Below, one piece after another: positions 1 through 10,324 of a DNA stretch of 64,000 bases. Source of the stretch: Trichothecium roseum (lineage: Eukaryota; Ascomycota; Sordariomycetes; Hypocreales); NCBI GenBank assembly GCA_026184415.1, contig CM047943.1, positions 1,178,001 to 1,242,000 of the forward strand. The letters run 5' to 3'. The notes beneath the pieces are model-generated. The model saw only the letters and a program-made list of their open reading frames with translations. It searched no databases and was not told the DNA's origin. Position 1 is the first letter of the stretch; the number at the start of each line of letters is the position of its first letter. Made by a program: the position numbers and the translations under genes.

Positions 1-431
1 CCTCCATTGTAACGCCCAAGCAACGGAGGTTCGACCGATATAGAAACCGCGAGGTCTGATAGCATCGCAAGAGACTCGCCCTTATGTAAGATATAAGTTG
101 TATAGAAACTCAGCCCAGTATAGTAGTGATGGCGGTAAGGGCATGGGCTGATATATGAGAGGTATATGTTTTGAATCTAGCATTCGTCCACAGGCATTAG
201 CGTAAATCTCCTAGAAAATTTGCAGTATTGTTGTTTGAATGTTTGATTTTTCAGATAAGTTTGAGAAGATTTTGGTAATGCGGTTGTCTTCAGGCATCCG
301 CCGGATTATGGCTGGCACAACTCCATACAGAGTGCACCGGCTCTCCAGCGTCCGATGGCCCCGCAACGTCATCAAGGTCAAGGAATAGAGTAAGGAAATG
401 ATGGAGCAATCACATACCTCTTGCGATAGAA
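1..431. other. left-edge intergenic sequence
   Basis: No gene is supported here. A short imperfect hairpin can be drawn near the edge (cctccattg against caacggagg, about positions 1-30). A 74-codon minus-strand open frame (211-435) overlaps the end of RRP7 and has no recognisable features. The stretch probably holds the RRP7 3' UTR. Confidence 0.5.
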
Positions 432-1373
432 TCACGTCTCAGGCTTGAACTTGCCCCGCTTCTCCTTCATGGCGTCCACCTTTTTCTTGTCCTCCTCGAA
501 CCTCCTTAGAAGCGCGGCCTGCTCGGCCTTGCGCCTTTCGCGGAGCTGGAAGCGGTAGAAGTCCTTCATCTCGCTCTTCTTCTTATCTTGTCTATCCAGC
601 ATCTTCTGCTTGGCCTCCTCGGCCTCGGTCCTGCTCGCCGGTGCCGCCCTACCACCGCGCGTCACTGTCACGAATCCATCCTCATCCGGCTCGTTGCGCA
701 GGCGCTTGGCCATCTCCGCGGCCTCCTTCTCCTTGCTGTTAAAGGCGTTGAAGAATGCGTGTACGGCGGCTTGTGTCTCGGCCTTGTCGACACGGCTGTC
801 GCGAAGGTGGGATGATATCCATTGCGATCCCAGCGGGGGGACCTTGTCTGACAGACCTTGCCCCCACACGGGGTACTTTCTAGTCTTGCTAAGCTTAGAG
901 ATGGCTTTCAGGACTAACTGTACGCTCTTCTCGTCTGCTAACAAAACTATGGCCGTGCTGCTGCTCTTCTGTAATCGTCTCGACCATATTTCAGGTAATC
1001 TCGTCGCATCTTCCTCTCGCTGTCTCTCCTCTTCTTCCACGTCACCTCTCTTCCTCTTTTTTACAAACCCATTGATTTTTACTGCTTGCGCTGGGTCAAC
1101 CGCCACAACTGGGCTTCCCTCCCCCTCGAAGGCAATGGTCTCGAATCGTCCTGCACCAACGAGATCTGAGAAGACAGCGCGGAAATGTGGCTCCGTACTA
1201 TCCACGGGAATGTTCTTGAGGAATAGGCTCCTACTATCGTTTTCTGTGGGTATCTTGGGCGCATTCCGCCGTACTCGGATCTCGTGGACGGTGCTGTGAG
1301 GGTATGATGGTAGAGGTGGAAGTTGTATAGGAAGGATTGCGAATTGATCGCTGGGAAGCGCGGAGGTTGTCAT
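432..1373 (-). CDS. RRP7: RRP7-like ribosomal RNA-processing protein
   Basis: This 313-residue single-exon protein matches the Rrp7/RRP7A family. These are nucleolar proteins of the 90S/SSU processome (UTP-C module) needed for 18S rRNA maturation and 40S assembly. The N-terminal half (about residues 45-190) has the degenerate RNA-recognition-like fold region with SLFLKNIPVDSTEPHFR at its start. A basic, acidic-flanked insert (KKRKRGDVEEEERQ) follows at about residue 105. The last 45 residues form the family's charged helix: DFYRFQLRERRKAEQ, then RRFEEDKKKVDAMKEKRGKF close to the stop. That C-terminal block is the diagnostic part. Length is in the normal range, and the first ATG of the open frame is used. 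It is transcribed in the same direction as the next two genes, but fungal genes are normally monocistronic. The assignment is by remembered family pattern, without alignment. Confidence 0.88.
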   Translation of the reverse strand: MTTSALPSDQFAILPIQLPPLPSYPHSTVHEIRVRRNAPKIPTENDSRSLFLKNIPVDSTEPHFRAVFSDLVGAGRFETIAFEGEGSPVVAVDPAQAVKINGFVKKRKRGDVEEEERQREEDATRLPEIWSRRLQKSSSTAIVLLADEKSVQLVLKAISKLSKTRKYPVWGQGLSDKVPPLGSQWISSHLRDSRVDKAETQAAVHAFFNAFNSKEKEAAEMAKRLRNEPDEDGFVTVTRGGRAAPASRTEAEEAKQKMLDRQDKKKSEMKDFYRFQLRERRKAEQAALLRRFEEDKKKVDAMKEKRGKFKPET

Positions 1374-1703
1374 ATTATGAAGGCGACCCAGATATGTACA
1401 AGTAAGAAAAAAATATTGTATTGAGTTCGAGATTCGTGATGGTGTGTCAATGCCTAGGATCTTGATAGTCTTGTTCGCATGGGAGAAAAAAAAGTTCGGA
1501 GTCGAGGGAAAGCTTCATATCGATAAGCACAGTGTGATTAAAGAAATATTACCAATAAAGTCGTCTTACCCTAGTGTAAGCCTACCATACCTAGGTACTG
1601 ATTACGTTCAACTTCCATTTAATCATAGTAATAACGTCGTCTTTACAGGGAAATCCCAAGAATTCATTGTCATATACCTATCACCTACAGCGCCGACCTG
1701 CTG
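1374..1703. other. intergenic: RRP7 promoter and 3' flank of the MOSC fusion
   Basis: About 330 bp with no gene. Poly-A runs occur near 1408 and 1485. An 87-codon plus-strand open frame (1444-1707) has no family features and is treated as chance. Confidence 0.5.
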
Positions 1704-3483
1704 CTAAATTTCAATTGTTATGTGACCGACTCCACGGCTTACGCAGCTAAGCATGGATGTTTTCTTCTGTCCTTCGTCCAGTGCCGTCCCACGATGATCG
1801 ACTTTTCCGCACTTGAGCTGAACTTTGCAAGTTGCACAGTTGCCCACCTCGCAGCTCGAACCAACATCATCACCGAATTCTTTTCGCAGCACCTCAAGGA
1901 GCGTTTCCTCTGCACCGACCTTGACCACCTTGTTGTCCCTGTTCGCAACCTTTGCCTCGAATGGATCACCGGTGATGTCGGCTGCAAAGGCCTCGAAGTG
2001 GACCTCGCTCGGGGGGATGCAGTGCTTGGTGACGGATTCTTGAGCCGCTCGCATCATTCTGTCTGGGCCGCAGACGTATAGGTGGCTGTTCCAGGGCAGA
2101 GAACCAATGATGCCGGAGATGTCCACTCTGTCTCCTTCAGCGCCCACGTAATACTTGACACAGCTACCCAGCTTGTCCAGCCTCTCTTTGAAAGGGATAT
2201 CGTCTCGCGACCGGACGCCATAGTGGATCAGGACGCTGAAGTTGATCTTCTTCATGGCCTCCGCGAGGGAGAGGAAGGCCGTGATGCCGATACCGCCGGC
2301 AATGAAAATATGGGTGCTCGCCTGCGGAGGGTTGATGGTGGGCGTAAGCTTGTCGACCTGTATCATGTCACCTTCCTTAAGGTTCTCATGTATGTATTTG
2401 GAACCCCCGCGGCTGTTTTCGTCCAGAGATATTCCGAGCTCGAAGCCGTTGCCAAGACGGTTCTTTTCCCCTGCGACGCCTGTGATAGAGTACTTTCTAA
2501 TGAGACCATTAGGGAGCTTGATCTTGGCATGCGCTCCAACGAACGCCTTGCCTGCGTCCTCGTGCTCGCCCTCGGCGACTTCGAATTTCAATGACAAAAT
2601 GCGCGGCGTCTCCATCTTGCGGCTCACCAGCTTGAAATCCCTCCAAGGTACAGGCTTTGCGGCAGCATCCTTGCGTTTGGCTTTGGCTACTCGGTTCTCG
2701 AACTGTTTCTTTGCTTCGGGACCCAGCGCCTCGATCTGTGAGATTTCTTCGTTCATCTTCTCATCATTGGGGTTGCGATGGAGATACTCCTGCAGCCTGT
2801 GGATAGTCCACTCCGGCCACTTCCTCTCTACAAGCTTGATGTCGTCGCCGACTTTGACCGACCCTTCTTTCAGCACCCGATAGTACCACCCCGTGCGGCT
2901 GGTCTGAGTGGTTGTCGGAGCGAACTTTTTGATGGAGAAGCGGTGGTTCAGCTTAAAGCACGGCATGCGGGGGAGAGAAACCTGGATGAGCACCTCATCG
3001 CCGACAGCCATGATGTCGCCGATGCAGACGTTGCGCTCATTCATGTGGTCTGTGACAAAATTCTCACCGAAGCCGCCTGGGACAAATCGATCAGCGCGGT
3101 CGGGATGCAATTCCCGCCACGATGGGTAATGCGATGCGCAATCTATAACACAGAACTTAACTGTTGGGCTTGGACAGGGAAAACAAAAACCGAAAGGGCA
3201 AGGGGTGTAAAGAAAAAAAGGGGGAGGGGAGAGGGGAGGGGAGAGGGGAGGGGAGAGGGGAGAACTTACATCCAAGGATCGCCTTGTCAACGCCTCCGTG
3301 GAAGGTGGGATCATGCTCGTCGCCTTCAAGCCCAAGCTTGGTGATCTTCATAGGACCCTGGCGCTGGAGCTTGTCGATACCAGACATGACATCGAGCCCC
3401 GGCATCTGCTTCATGCGGGAGGTGCGGATTTCGAGGAGCCGATCCGACTGAAAAGGGGCGGCGAGGTCGACTTCGATCGCCAT
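1704..3483 (-). CDS. MOSC domain / ferredoxin reductase / 2Fe-2S ferredoxin fusion protein
   Basis: Two exons (3483-3270 and 3142-1704) encode 550 residues. The 127-bp intron starts GTAAGT, and joining it restores the family sequence ILGYCASHYPSW. Domains in order: a MOSC domain like bacterial YiiM (about 1-180), with PRMPCFKLNHRF carrying the conserved cysteine that should hold a sulfur-carrying molybdenum-cofactor ligand; a short YiiM 3-alpha helical segment (WTIHRLQEYLHRN); an FAD-binding reductase domain with RKYSITG; an NAD(P) domain with IFIAGGIGITAFLSL; and a C-terminal plant-type 2Fe-2S domain (SSCEVGNCATC, with the fourth Cys in MLSCVS). Electrons would flow NAD(P)H to FAD to iron-sulfur to the MOSC site, suggesting reduction of N-hydroxylated or sulfur-bound substrates. 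The substrate is unknown. No targeting peptide is seen, so it is probably cytosolic. The start at 3483 was chosen because MOSC homology begins immediately after it, while upstream codons are hydrophobic filler. Confidence 0.87.
3221..3263. repeat. intronic G-rich minisatellite (12-bp unit, about 3.6 copies)
   Basis: Three perfect copies and a partial copy of GGGGAGGGGAGA lie head to tail within the intron of the MOSC fusion gene, a few bases inside the 5' splice site. On the coding strand they read as a C/T tract. The plus strand has seven runs of four G separated by A or AGA, which satisfies the G-quadruplex pattern. Confidence 0.95.
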
Positions 3484-4342
3484 GTCGAAGGCGGAAAAAG
3501 AAAGGAAAAGAGGAAGAATGCAAACCAATGCAGAAGGTGAAACAGGAGAAAAAGGATGATCAAAGATGAAAAAAGAAAAAGGGGGCGGAGGTATAATTCT
3601 CTAAAGTAGAGAGTTCAATGAGTATGAAGAAGGAGAGAAGAAAGAAAAAGGGATCAGGGAAGGATGAGGAATCAAAAAAGTACAAGGAGTATTTATAATG
3701 CTAGGAATGAGCAGAAGAAGCAAGAATAAAAAGGAGGAGAATTAAAAAGAACAATTCACCCGCTAAAATGCATTGCCCAACCACGATTAATTGTTTACTA
3801 GTAGTAGCAGCTAAAAGGGCATTATTTAATTTTTACTACTACTAGTAGAGTCTTGAGTATTTGGAGGGGAGCTACTCCGTATGCCTGTGACGAAATTGAC
3901 AGTCACTTTTCCTGCCTTTGCTCTTTTTGGATAATTCATAGCGAGGTAGCGAGGTAGTATGGGGAAACAGGGTCCCTGGAAATAAAAAAAACCTTTTGGC
4001 TAGCATTAGGAAGTTTCGCTCGACTGAACAACACACACAGGACCCCATGGAAGACGATTGGAAAACCCACACCAGCCATTGGTCGCCTTTTCAAACGGAA
4101 CACTCCTCTTTTTTTTCTTTTTCGCTCCTTACCTTCTATTCTCGAGTTATTTTAGTGTTTGAGTACACGATGAGAGCTCCCCCCCGTTGCCAGGGGGTAG
4201 GTGAGCCACTCATGCACGCATGCATGCAACTTGTGACCCGGAAGCGCTTACTCAGTAGCACCGGCGGCACCCCCCCTTTGCTCCCCCCTCCTCTTCAACC
4301 TTCCCCTGCCCGTGTCTCTTTCCCTAGTAACAAACAATTCAC
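3484..4342. other. intergenic: MOSC-fusion promoter and GMC 3' flank
   Basis: No gene is supported. The first 300 bp upstream of the MOSC fusion are strongly purine-rich on the plus strand (AAAGAAAAAG type), so pyrimidine-rich on the transcribed strand, as is common in fungal core promoters. An 11-bp perfect inverted repeat (actagtagtag at 3797-3807 and its complement at 3836-3846) encloses an AT-rich 28-bp loop. One copy of the dispersed TACTCCGTA motif is at 3873. Confidence 0.6.
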
Positions 4343-6181
4343 TCAAGACTTCCCGGAAATAATCGCCGCCGCCTGCTCGGCCATGGCATAGAGAGGTGCC
4401 TGGATATGAGCACTCAAAGGTACCGGGAGAACGGAAGCATCGACAACTCTGAGACCCTTGACCCCGCGGACCCTGAACTCGGTGTCTACCACCTTGCCCA
4501 TAGAACAGGTCCCGGATGCGTGCCACGTTGTCCCGCTCGTCATGGCTAACCGCTGATTCAATTTATTGTCGTCGTCTTCGAGGGATAGGGGTTGGGCGGG
4601 TAGGCTTTCGGGTACGGTCTCGCCCGCGATGTGGCGGCTGAACCCAGAGCCGAGCATGAACTTGGTCAGACCCCGCAGGCCCTGGCGCATGACGTATTTG
4701 TCTACCTCTGTGGAGAGGTAGTTGAGTTCGACTGCGGGGAGAAGAGATGTTAGCTCGCCATCTGCGATTGCCGATTCGGAGTTGAAGCTGGGAACGGATG
4801 CCTATGCTCACTCTTGGGATGATCTTCCGCCTTGGCCGATTTAAGAGATACACTGCCTCGCGATGTGGGCAGAAAGCCCACAACGGCAGTGGTCATGTGC
4901 TCCGTATCCATTGGGACGCCCGGGAAGGGCACCTTGGCGTACAGCACAATGTTCTCGAGAAACGTCCGGGGTTTGGCGAGGAGCGGATGAGATTTGTCGG
5001 GCTCCCTACCTTCGTCCTCCCCAATGGCTTCGATCAGACCGTCCTTGGGAACACTGGTACAGACTATCCAGTCCATAGGAACGCCGTGACTGTACTGCGG
5101 CTCCGCGAACACAGGGTTCGGCGACCCGAGGGTGTAACCCGCCGAAGGATCTTTTAGTCGCCAGTGCTGGAAGAAGGATAAGTGGTCCGTCAAGCCCCGA
5201 CCGACCTCTGGAAGATCTACTAGAGGCTTGATGCCGACTTCTTTGAGGTGTGCCGCGGCGCCAATGCCCGATAGTTGAAGGAGCTGCGGCGAACGGAAGG
5301 TTCCCGCGGACAGGATCGTATTTTTGGCGGACAGGACGGAACCGTCAGATAGTTCGACACCAGTGGCTGTAATTTCGCCGTCAATCTTTTCTGTAAGGAC
5401 CCTGTTCACCAATGTGCGCAGGCGAACCTCCACCCCTTCGAGGGGGTATAGGCTCGCGGACCACTGCCTTTTCCCATCGCGCCTAGCTTCACAGATGTAG
5501 GCCCTACCAATATTGTTTCCAGCGTTTTGGTCGGCGCCAGGCAGCTCGTGGACGCCTTGCTCCTCCCACGCGGCTGCGGCGTTGCCGCTCAAAGGAAAGG
5601 TACGACCCGTTGACCCAGCTGAGGCAACATGGATAGGGCCGTCTTTACCGTGTTGTTCTGGGTTCGTCTCATCAAACCAGTGCTCGGCCTTTTTGAACCA
5701 CGGCAGCTGGCCTCTATAGCTGTACCGCTCGTCTCCAACCAGCCTCGCCCACTCGTCGTAGTCTACGGCTGCTCCGCGAGTCCAACCACCTTTTGTCGCA
5801 AAATTGAAACCATTTAGCTCATTTTCGCACTCTTTTTCCCGTCCTAACGAAGTGATGCGATGGGGGTTTCAAAGACGTGGAAGAGAAAGAATGCCTACCT
5901 GAGTTGATAGCCGAGCCACCACCCAGGCCCTTCCCAGAGTTGAACGTTATGACGCGGTTCATGCAGCCGGGGGTTGGCTCCGACTGATACTGCCAGTCCA
6001 TGTCTCCCCCGAGGTTGAGAACCTGGGGGTTCTGCACATCGTGGCGCTCGCGAGTGTCATCGCCGGCCTCGAGAAGAACGATTTTCGCGTTGCCGTCATA
6101 TTCGCGCAGGCGGCTAGCGAGGACGCAGCCCGCGAGACCACCGCCCACTATGGCGTAATCATATGTCGTAGTAGAACCCAT
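4343..6181 (-). CDS. GMC-family flavin oxidoreductase (choline dehydrogenase-like)
   Basis: Three exons (6181-5899, 5789-4812, 4731-4343) give 549 residues, a normal length for glucose-methanol-choline oxidoreductases. The 109-bp and 80-bp introns keep phase, and the second has a GCTAAC branch site before CCCCGCAG. The N terminus has the FAD-binding YDYAIVGGGLAGCVLASRL followed by LLEAGDD. The GMC signature region is GKGLGGGSAINSGG, and SAGTFRSPQLLQLSGIG is the second signature. The C-terminal domain has HASGTCSMG, and SAHIQAPLYAMAEQ supplies the second catalytic His. There is no signal peptide, so unlike secreted aryl-alcohol or glucose oxidases it is probably intracellular. It should oxidise an alcohol with FAD as acceptor, but the substrate cannot be told from sequence. 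It lies on the same strand as the MOSC fusion, about 860 bp upstream of that gene's start codon. Confidence 0.88.
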
Positions 6182-8176
6182 CGTCTGTAATAGCTTTTGC
6201 GTCTCGTCAAATTACAAGTAGTAAAGGTCAGTAATGTTATTATGAAGTTTAAAGATTCAAGAGAAGTCCGACTCTGAAGGATATGGAGAATGAGCAAGGT
6301 CGTCTAGATGCAGAGAGGGGTAGACCAAGCCGGTGCGGATATTCAAAGACAGGCGGCAGGGGGGAAATTGTGATGCAGCGCTTACAACCCCTCGATAGTT
6401 GTCCCATCACTGCTGTCGAGCAAGAAAACCCCGATATGCGGGATCGTATGGCACAGCAAAAAAGGGGGGACCATTCTTCCAGTCAAGCATGTGGTGGACA
6501 AAATAAACCGACCATTTCGTCTCGAGACTGAAGGTAAAAATATACTGGCCTTTTGTGTCTCCGTATGGCTAGGATTGCTTCTATTCACTTTTCTTCTTGA
6601 GAAGCCAGAAGAGGAAGGAGGAGGAGGAGGAGAGATCGAGACGTTGGCTGCAGGGTGTCGCCGCGATTCACCAACATCGAAACAGCCCACTTTCTATGTC
6701 TAGTATTAGCAGTTAGTAGTATGCGCAAATATTGTTGCGAGTTTCATGACCCGCGACCGTGTTTCTGTCTGAGCAACCCGTTCAGTCCAAGTAGAAGTTC
6801 TTACAACTGATAACCGGTTCAGGTATCCCGGGCTAGCACCCGAAAGTAGTGCGATCTAGTCAACCCTCAACGGTTGCTGCTAAGCGCACCTGCTTCGCCT
6901 TGACCACGCGGGTAAGCTTCCGTTAGTACGGGGTTAAGACCGAAGAGGCACGGGGGGAGGGAGAAGTTTCAGTGGTTCGAGCCTTGAATTGGTAATAAGT
7001 GCATAGCACAAATCGTACCCCTGCAAGAACAAAAATGAACTTCTGTGGGATATTGTCAGACCACGGGAACGACCTACCAATTTCATCACTCACCGCGGCT
7101 CGGATGTGACCCTGTTTTCCTCCTTGCTGTCCCCGTTTCCCTTGCTGCTCGCATGCTTTCGAGCAAGGTCAGAGCACGCGTGAGATGCGGCAGTGTGCAG
7201 TTCAACATCCAGTAATCGGTATGGTACAGGCCGTTCGTCGTGTTCGTCGTCCGAGGCCGACGCCGAAATATGGAGCCTGTAATCCGTACAGGGTACTCCG
7301 TACCCATTTGTTTGCTCAGCGGCCATATTTATCTGTCAAGGTACCGAAATATGATGTGTCACTTTCGCTTCTTTTTGACAGCCTTCCGAGAGAAAAGAGA
7401 GCAAGTCGATAGGTATTCATTCAGGTAAGGAAGGGTGCTGCTCGCCTCGTTCGTCGCAGATTTTCCCGGGATACATTGCAAATCATTCGTCTTCCTATTG
7501 GCAAAGAAGAAGTAATTAGCAACAGGGTCAATTCAGTTGATTTTTGTGATGGACGGCCAGGAGAGAAGCGACGAGTACCTAATGAAATATGCCCAACACC
7601 ACACGGATTGCATTAGTAGCAGTGCCAGTAAAATGTAGGTACTCTGCAAGGAGGAAAAGTAGTACGTACCAACCTCCAACCAACAACTTGCACAAACATA
7701 CCCTGTCAGCAGGGGGAGGAGAAGGGGGTGCCTTTCGCCCACATTCTCTCCCACCCCGACTAACAGAAGCATCATTGCTGTCTGTTCGGGTAGCTGGCGC
7801 AGGGGAGTGATTTGGAAAAGATGATGGCACGCTTATCCGCAAAGCCCGCGCCGAAAAGGGCACGGAAAGAAAAGGGCAACACCAACATAACGTGCCTTCC
7901 CTCGTTACCTTCCCCAAAAAGTTCCAGTCAGATCGAAGCGTCGACTGTTCCATTTTCTCTCCTTTACCATCTATTCTATCTCTCTCGACCTTATTTCCCA
8001 TATCTATTCTTTTTTTCTTTCTGATTTTACGTGTTGTTATTTAATATTATTGTCACAAAATTTTGGGCACAGGCGCCTATGGCGTAGCGGTCGAGAGTCG
8101 CGCATACGAGGAAGAAGTCTTTTGGAAGGGGGGATACGACAAGGACGGAGGCATACATAGAAAGGACGCATAGAGG
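6182..8176. other. intergenic between divergent GMC and PTH11-like genes
   Basis: About 2 kb without a supportable gene. Open frames up to 140 codons occur on both strands but carry no domain, and their composition follows local simple sequence. A GGAGGAGGAGGAGG run sits near 6620, one TACTCCGTA motif is at 7294, and a pyrimidine-rich stretch (about 7950-8030) precedes the next gene. Confidence 0.55.
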
Positions 8177-9992
8177 ATGGTCTCGACATCGGAAGGCGGC
8201 CACGAGAAGCTCGAAACTACCGTTGTCCCTCTATCGCCACGCCACGTTGTTCAAGAGAGCCTCCGGACCGTCATCATTCTCGTCGTCATCATCACCATCT
8301 GGGCTTTACTCCGGCTATACTCGAGGCGGATTCGTTACACTCCCCTGAACGTCGAAGACGCATTATTCTACATATCTGTGGTAAGAAAAGGCAATGGTCC
8401 TTCACCACCTCACTGCATCCCAGGTTGCGGCAAGGAGGCTTGGAGAGTTTTTGGAACAGGAACGACCGAGGACTGATATATCTCTACTATAGGTTGCCTT
8501 TTATGGCATGGTAGTTGCATTCTTTTTGCGTAAGTCCCCTAGGCCAACCTTACTAAGTGCTTTTTTTCTTCTTTATTTTTCTTCTTCTTTAGGTTCGGGC
8601 TATTGGCGTTTATGGTATCGTAATAAGATGCAGCAAGCAAATCATGGCTCTAAACGCTTATTTCCTTGACAGTCCTTTACCTAGGAGGCATCGGCTACCA
8701 CATAGACCAACTGCAGAACCACCACGTTGCTAGACTTACTCAGGTAGGTAACTTCAAGTCTTGGTCTCCTTCTACCAATATCCAGCTTGATCTTTCTTAA
8801 CACGGACGCTTTATCAGGCATTTGGACTAACCTTTGTGCTCATGACATACAGAGCGTCCTCGCCATCCAGGGCATGTACGGGCTCTCTATGTGCACAAGC
8901 AAATGGAGCATATTATGGATACTCAAGCGCGTATTTGCAACGCCAAACTTTGCGGTACAGTCTACTGTTTTACCCACCTTTATTTCCCCATTTTCTTGTT
9001 TGCCCATTTCTTTATTTGCCCATAATGAATGCCGTCGAAATGTCCAACCTCGTGCTACATGTGCCACAAGAAGAGTGGGATAAGGAAGATGAATTAAAGG
9101 GGGAACGGGAGGGGGCTGATGTGGGCTTTTTTTTCTTTTACCAGATCTTCGCTTGGATCATCATCGCTGTGCAAGCAGCATGGATGATCATGACACTCCT
9201 CATAGGCCTCCTCGTCTGCCGTCCCATCGAGAAGAATTGGGACCCGACGGCCGGCGGGGAGTGCGGCGACCAGGTCGCCGCGTACACCGCCGTCAGCGTC
9301 GTGAACGTCGTCGTCGACGTCGCCATGTGCCTCCTGCCGCTGCCCATGATATGGGGCCTGCACGTCAAGAAGCCCTACAAGCTCGCCCTTTTTGGCATCT
9401 TTAGCATCGGCATCGTGTAAGAGACGGAGACCGCCCCCACCCCCCGTATTACTCCTCAACGGTCAAACTAACAACTATCTTTCCTTTTTTTCTTTTCGCG
9501 ATGGAAATTAGTTCTGTCATATTTGCTGTGCTCCGGCTATTCTCCCTGCGCAGCGTCGACTTCGACGACTTTTCCTACACCGTCCCCAAGGTCATCACCT
9601 GGACCTACGCAGAGACCGGCGTCGTCATCCTCGTAGCCTGCTCTCCCCTCCTGCGTCCCATCTTCGACAAGACGTTCAGGGGCTTCCTCTCCGGCAACAA
9701 AAGCTCGAGCAACCAAGTCGGCCCGTCGTACGATTCACACGCGCTGAGCAACTCGGCTAGCATGAACGCAAAAGTTGGCGGCAAGAGGAAGAGCGGCTTC
9801 ATGACTATGGGAGAGTCTCAGGAGAGCCTAGAGTTACGGGAAATGGGCCACAGACGAGTCGAATCCAGGGCAGTAGCAGGCAGAGATCCTCATGGGACAG
9901 GAGCAGACCATTCATATGCATCTTCGGACAAGGATGCCAAAATGGGTATCATGGTCGAAAGAGAGGTTTCACAGACTATTGATCTGGTTTAA
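8177..9992 (+). CDS. PTH11-like / fungal rhodopsin-domain integral membrane protein
   Basis: Six exons are read from splice sites and phase: 8177-8380, 8493-8529, 8673-8743, 8853-8954, 9145-9416 and 9512-9992, giving 388 residues. The predicted protein has seven hydrophobic segments: TVIILVVIITIWALLRLYSR near residue 35, then VAFYGMVVAFFLLLYLGG, SVLAIQGMYGLSMCTSKWSI, IFAWIIIAVQAAWMIMTLLI, VVNVVVDVAMCLLPLPMIWG, LALFGIFSIGIVSVIFAVL and VITWTYAETGVVILVACSPL. The order and motifs (SKWSILW, CRPIEKNWDP, LPLPMIWGL, TWTYAETGVVILVACSPLLRP) are those of the SAT4/PTH11-type fungal family, some members of which are thought to be surface-sensing GPCR-like receptors. The cytoplasmic tail of about 120 residues is Ser/Lys-rich. 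There is no CFEM domain. The 37-bp second exon and the third intron's acceptor are the least certain parts. The ligand is unknown. Confidence 0.82.
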
Positions 9993-10324
9993 AAAGGTTA
10001 CGGCAATAATACTGGAATTGACCTTTTGACTCAGGCAAGGCGCTGCGTATGACATCTTTAAATATAATTCACGAAAAAGTTAGCATAACTACTAGTATTT
10101 ATTTCTCCCAATCGATACTTGGTTTGGAAGTGAATTGTAATATTGGAACCTGAGTTGCAGATAATCCGTTTCTGTCCTGCCTCTGTAGTGCTGAAATACC
10201 TTTACCTATCCATCCGCCTTGCATAAATATCACCATGATTACAAGCGGCGATACCTAATACCACCTCTCGTTAAGCCTATAACAATTAAAACAACCCATA
10301 TGAATTGACTCGGGCTAATTCCTC
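9993..10324. other. convergent 3' intergenic region
   Basis: About 330 AT-rich bases lie between the ends of two converging genes (PTH11-like + and FHA protein -). They probably hold both 3' UTRs and poly-A sites. No other feature is seen. Confidence 0.6.

Noticed and set aside
4788..4811. 24-bp intron in the GMC gene (acceptor TTCCCAG)
   Set aside because: Too short to splice and out of phase. The acceptor at 4733-4732 with a CTAAC branch site restores the frame.
7579..8001. 140-codon minus-strand open frame
   Set aside because: It has a hydrophobic end but no family pattern, and it sits in the promoter of the PTH11-like gene.
8065..8130. tRNA-like 5' half (gcgcctatggcgtagcggtcgag)
   Set aside because: It resembles an acceptor and D-arm, but there is no anticodon stem and no TTCGA-type T-arm at the right distance.
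8593..8614. extra micro-exon in the PTH11-like gene after TTCTTTAG
   Set aside because: Skipping it and using the acceptor before 8673 gives the family sequence LLYLGGIGYH directly and keeps phase.
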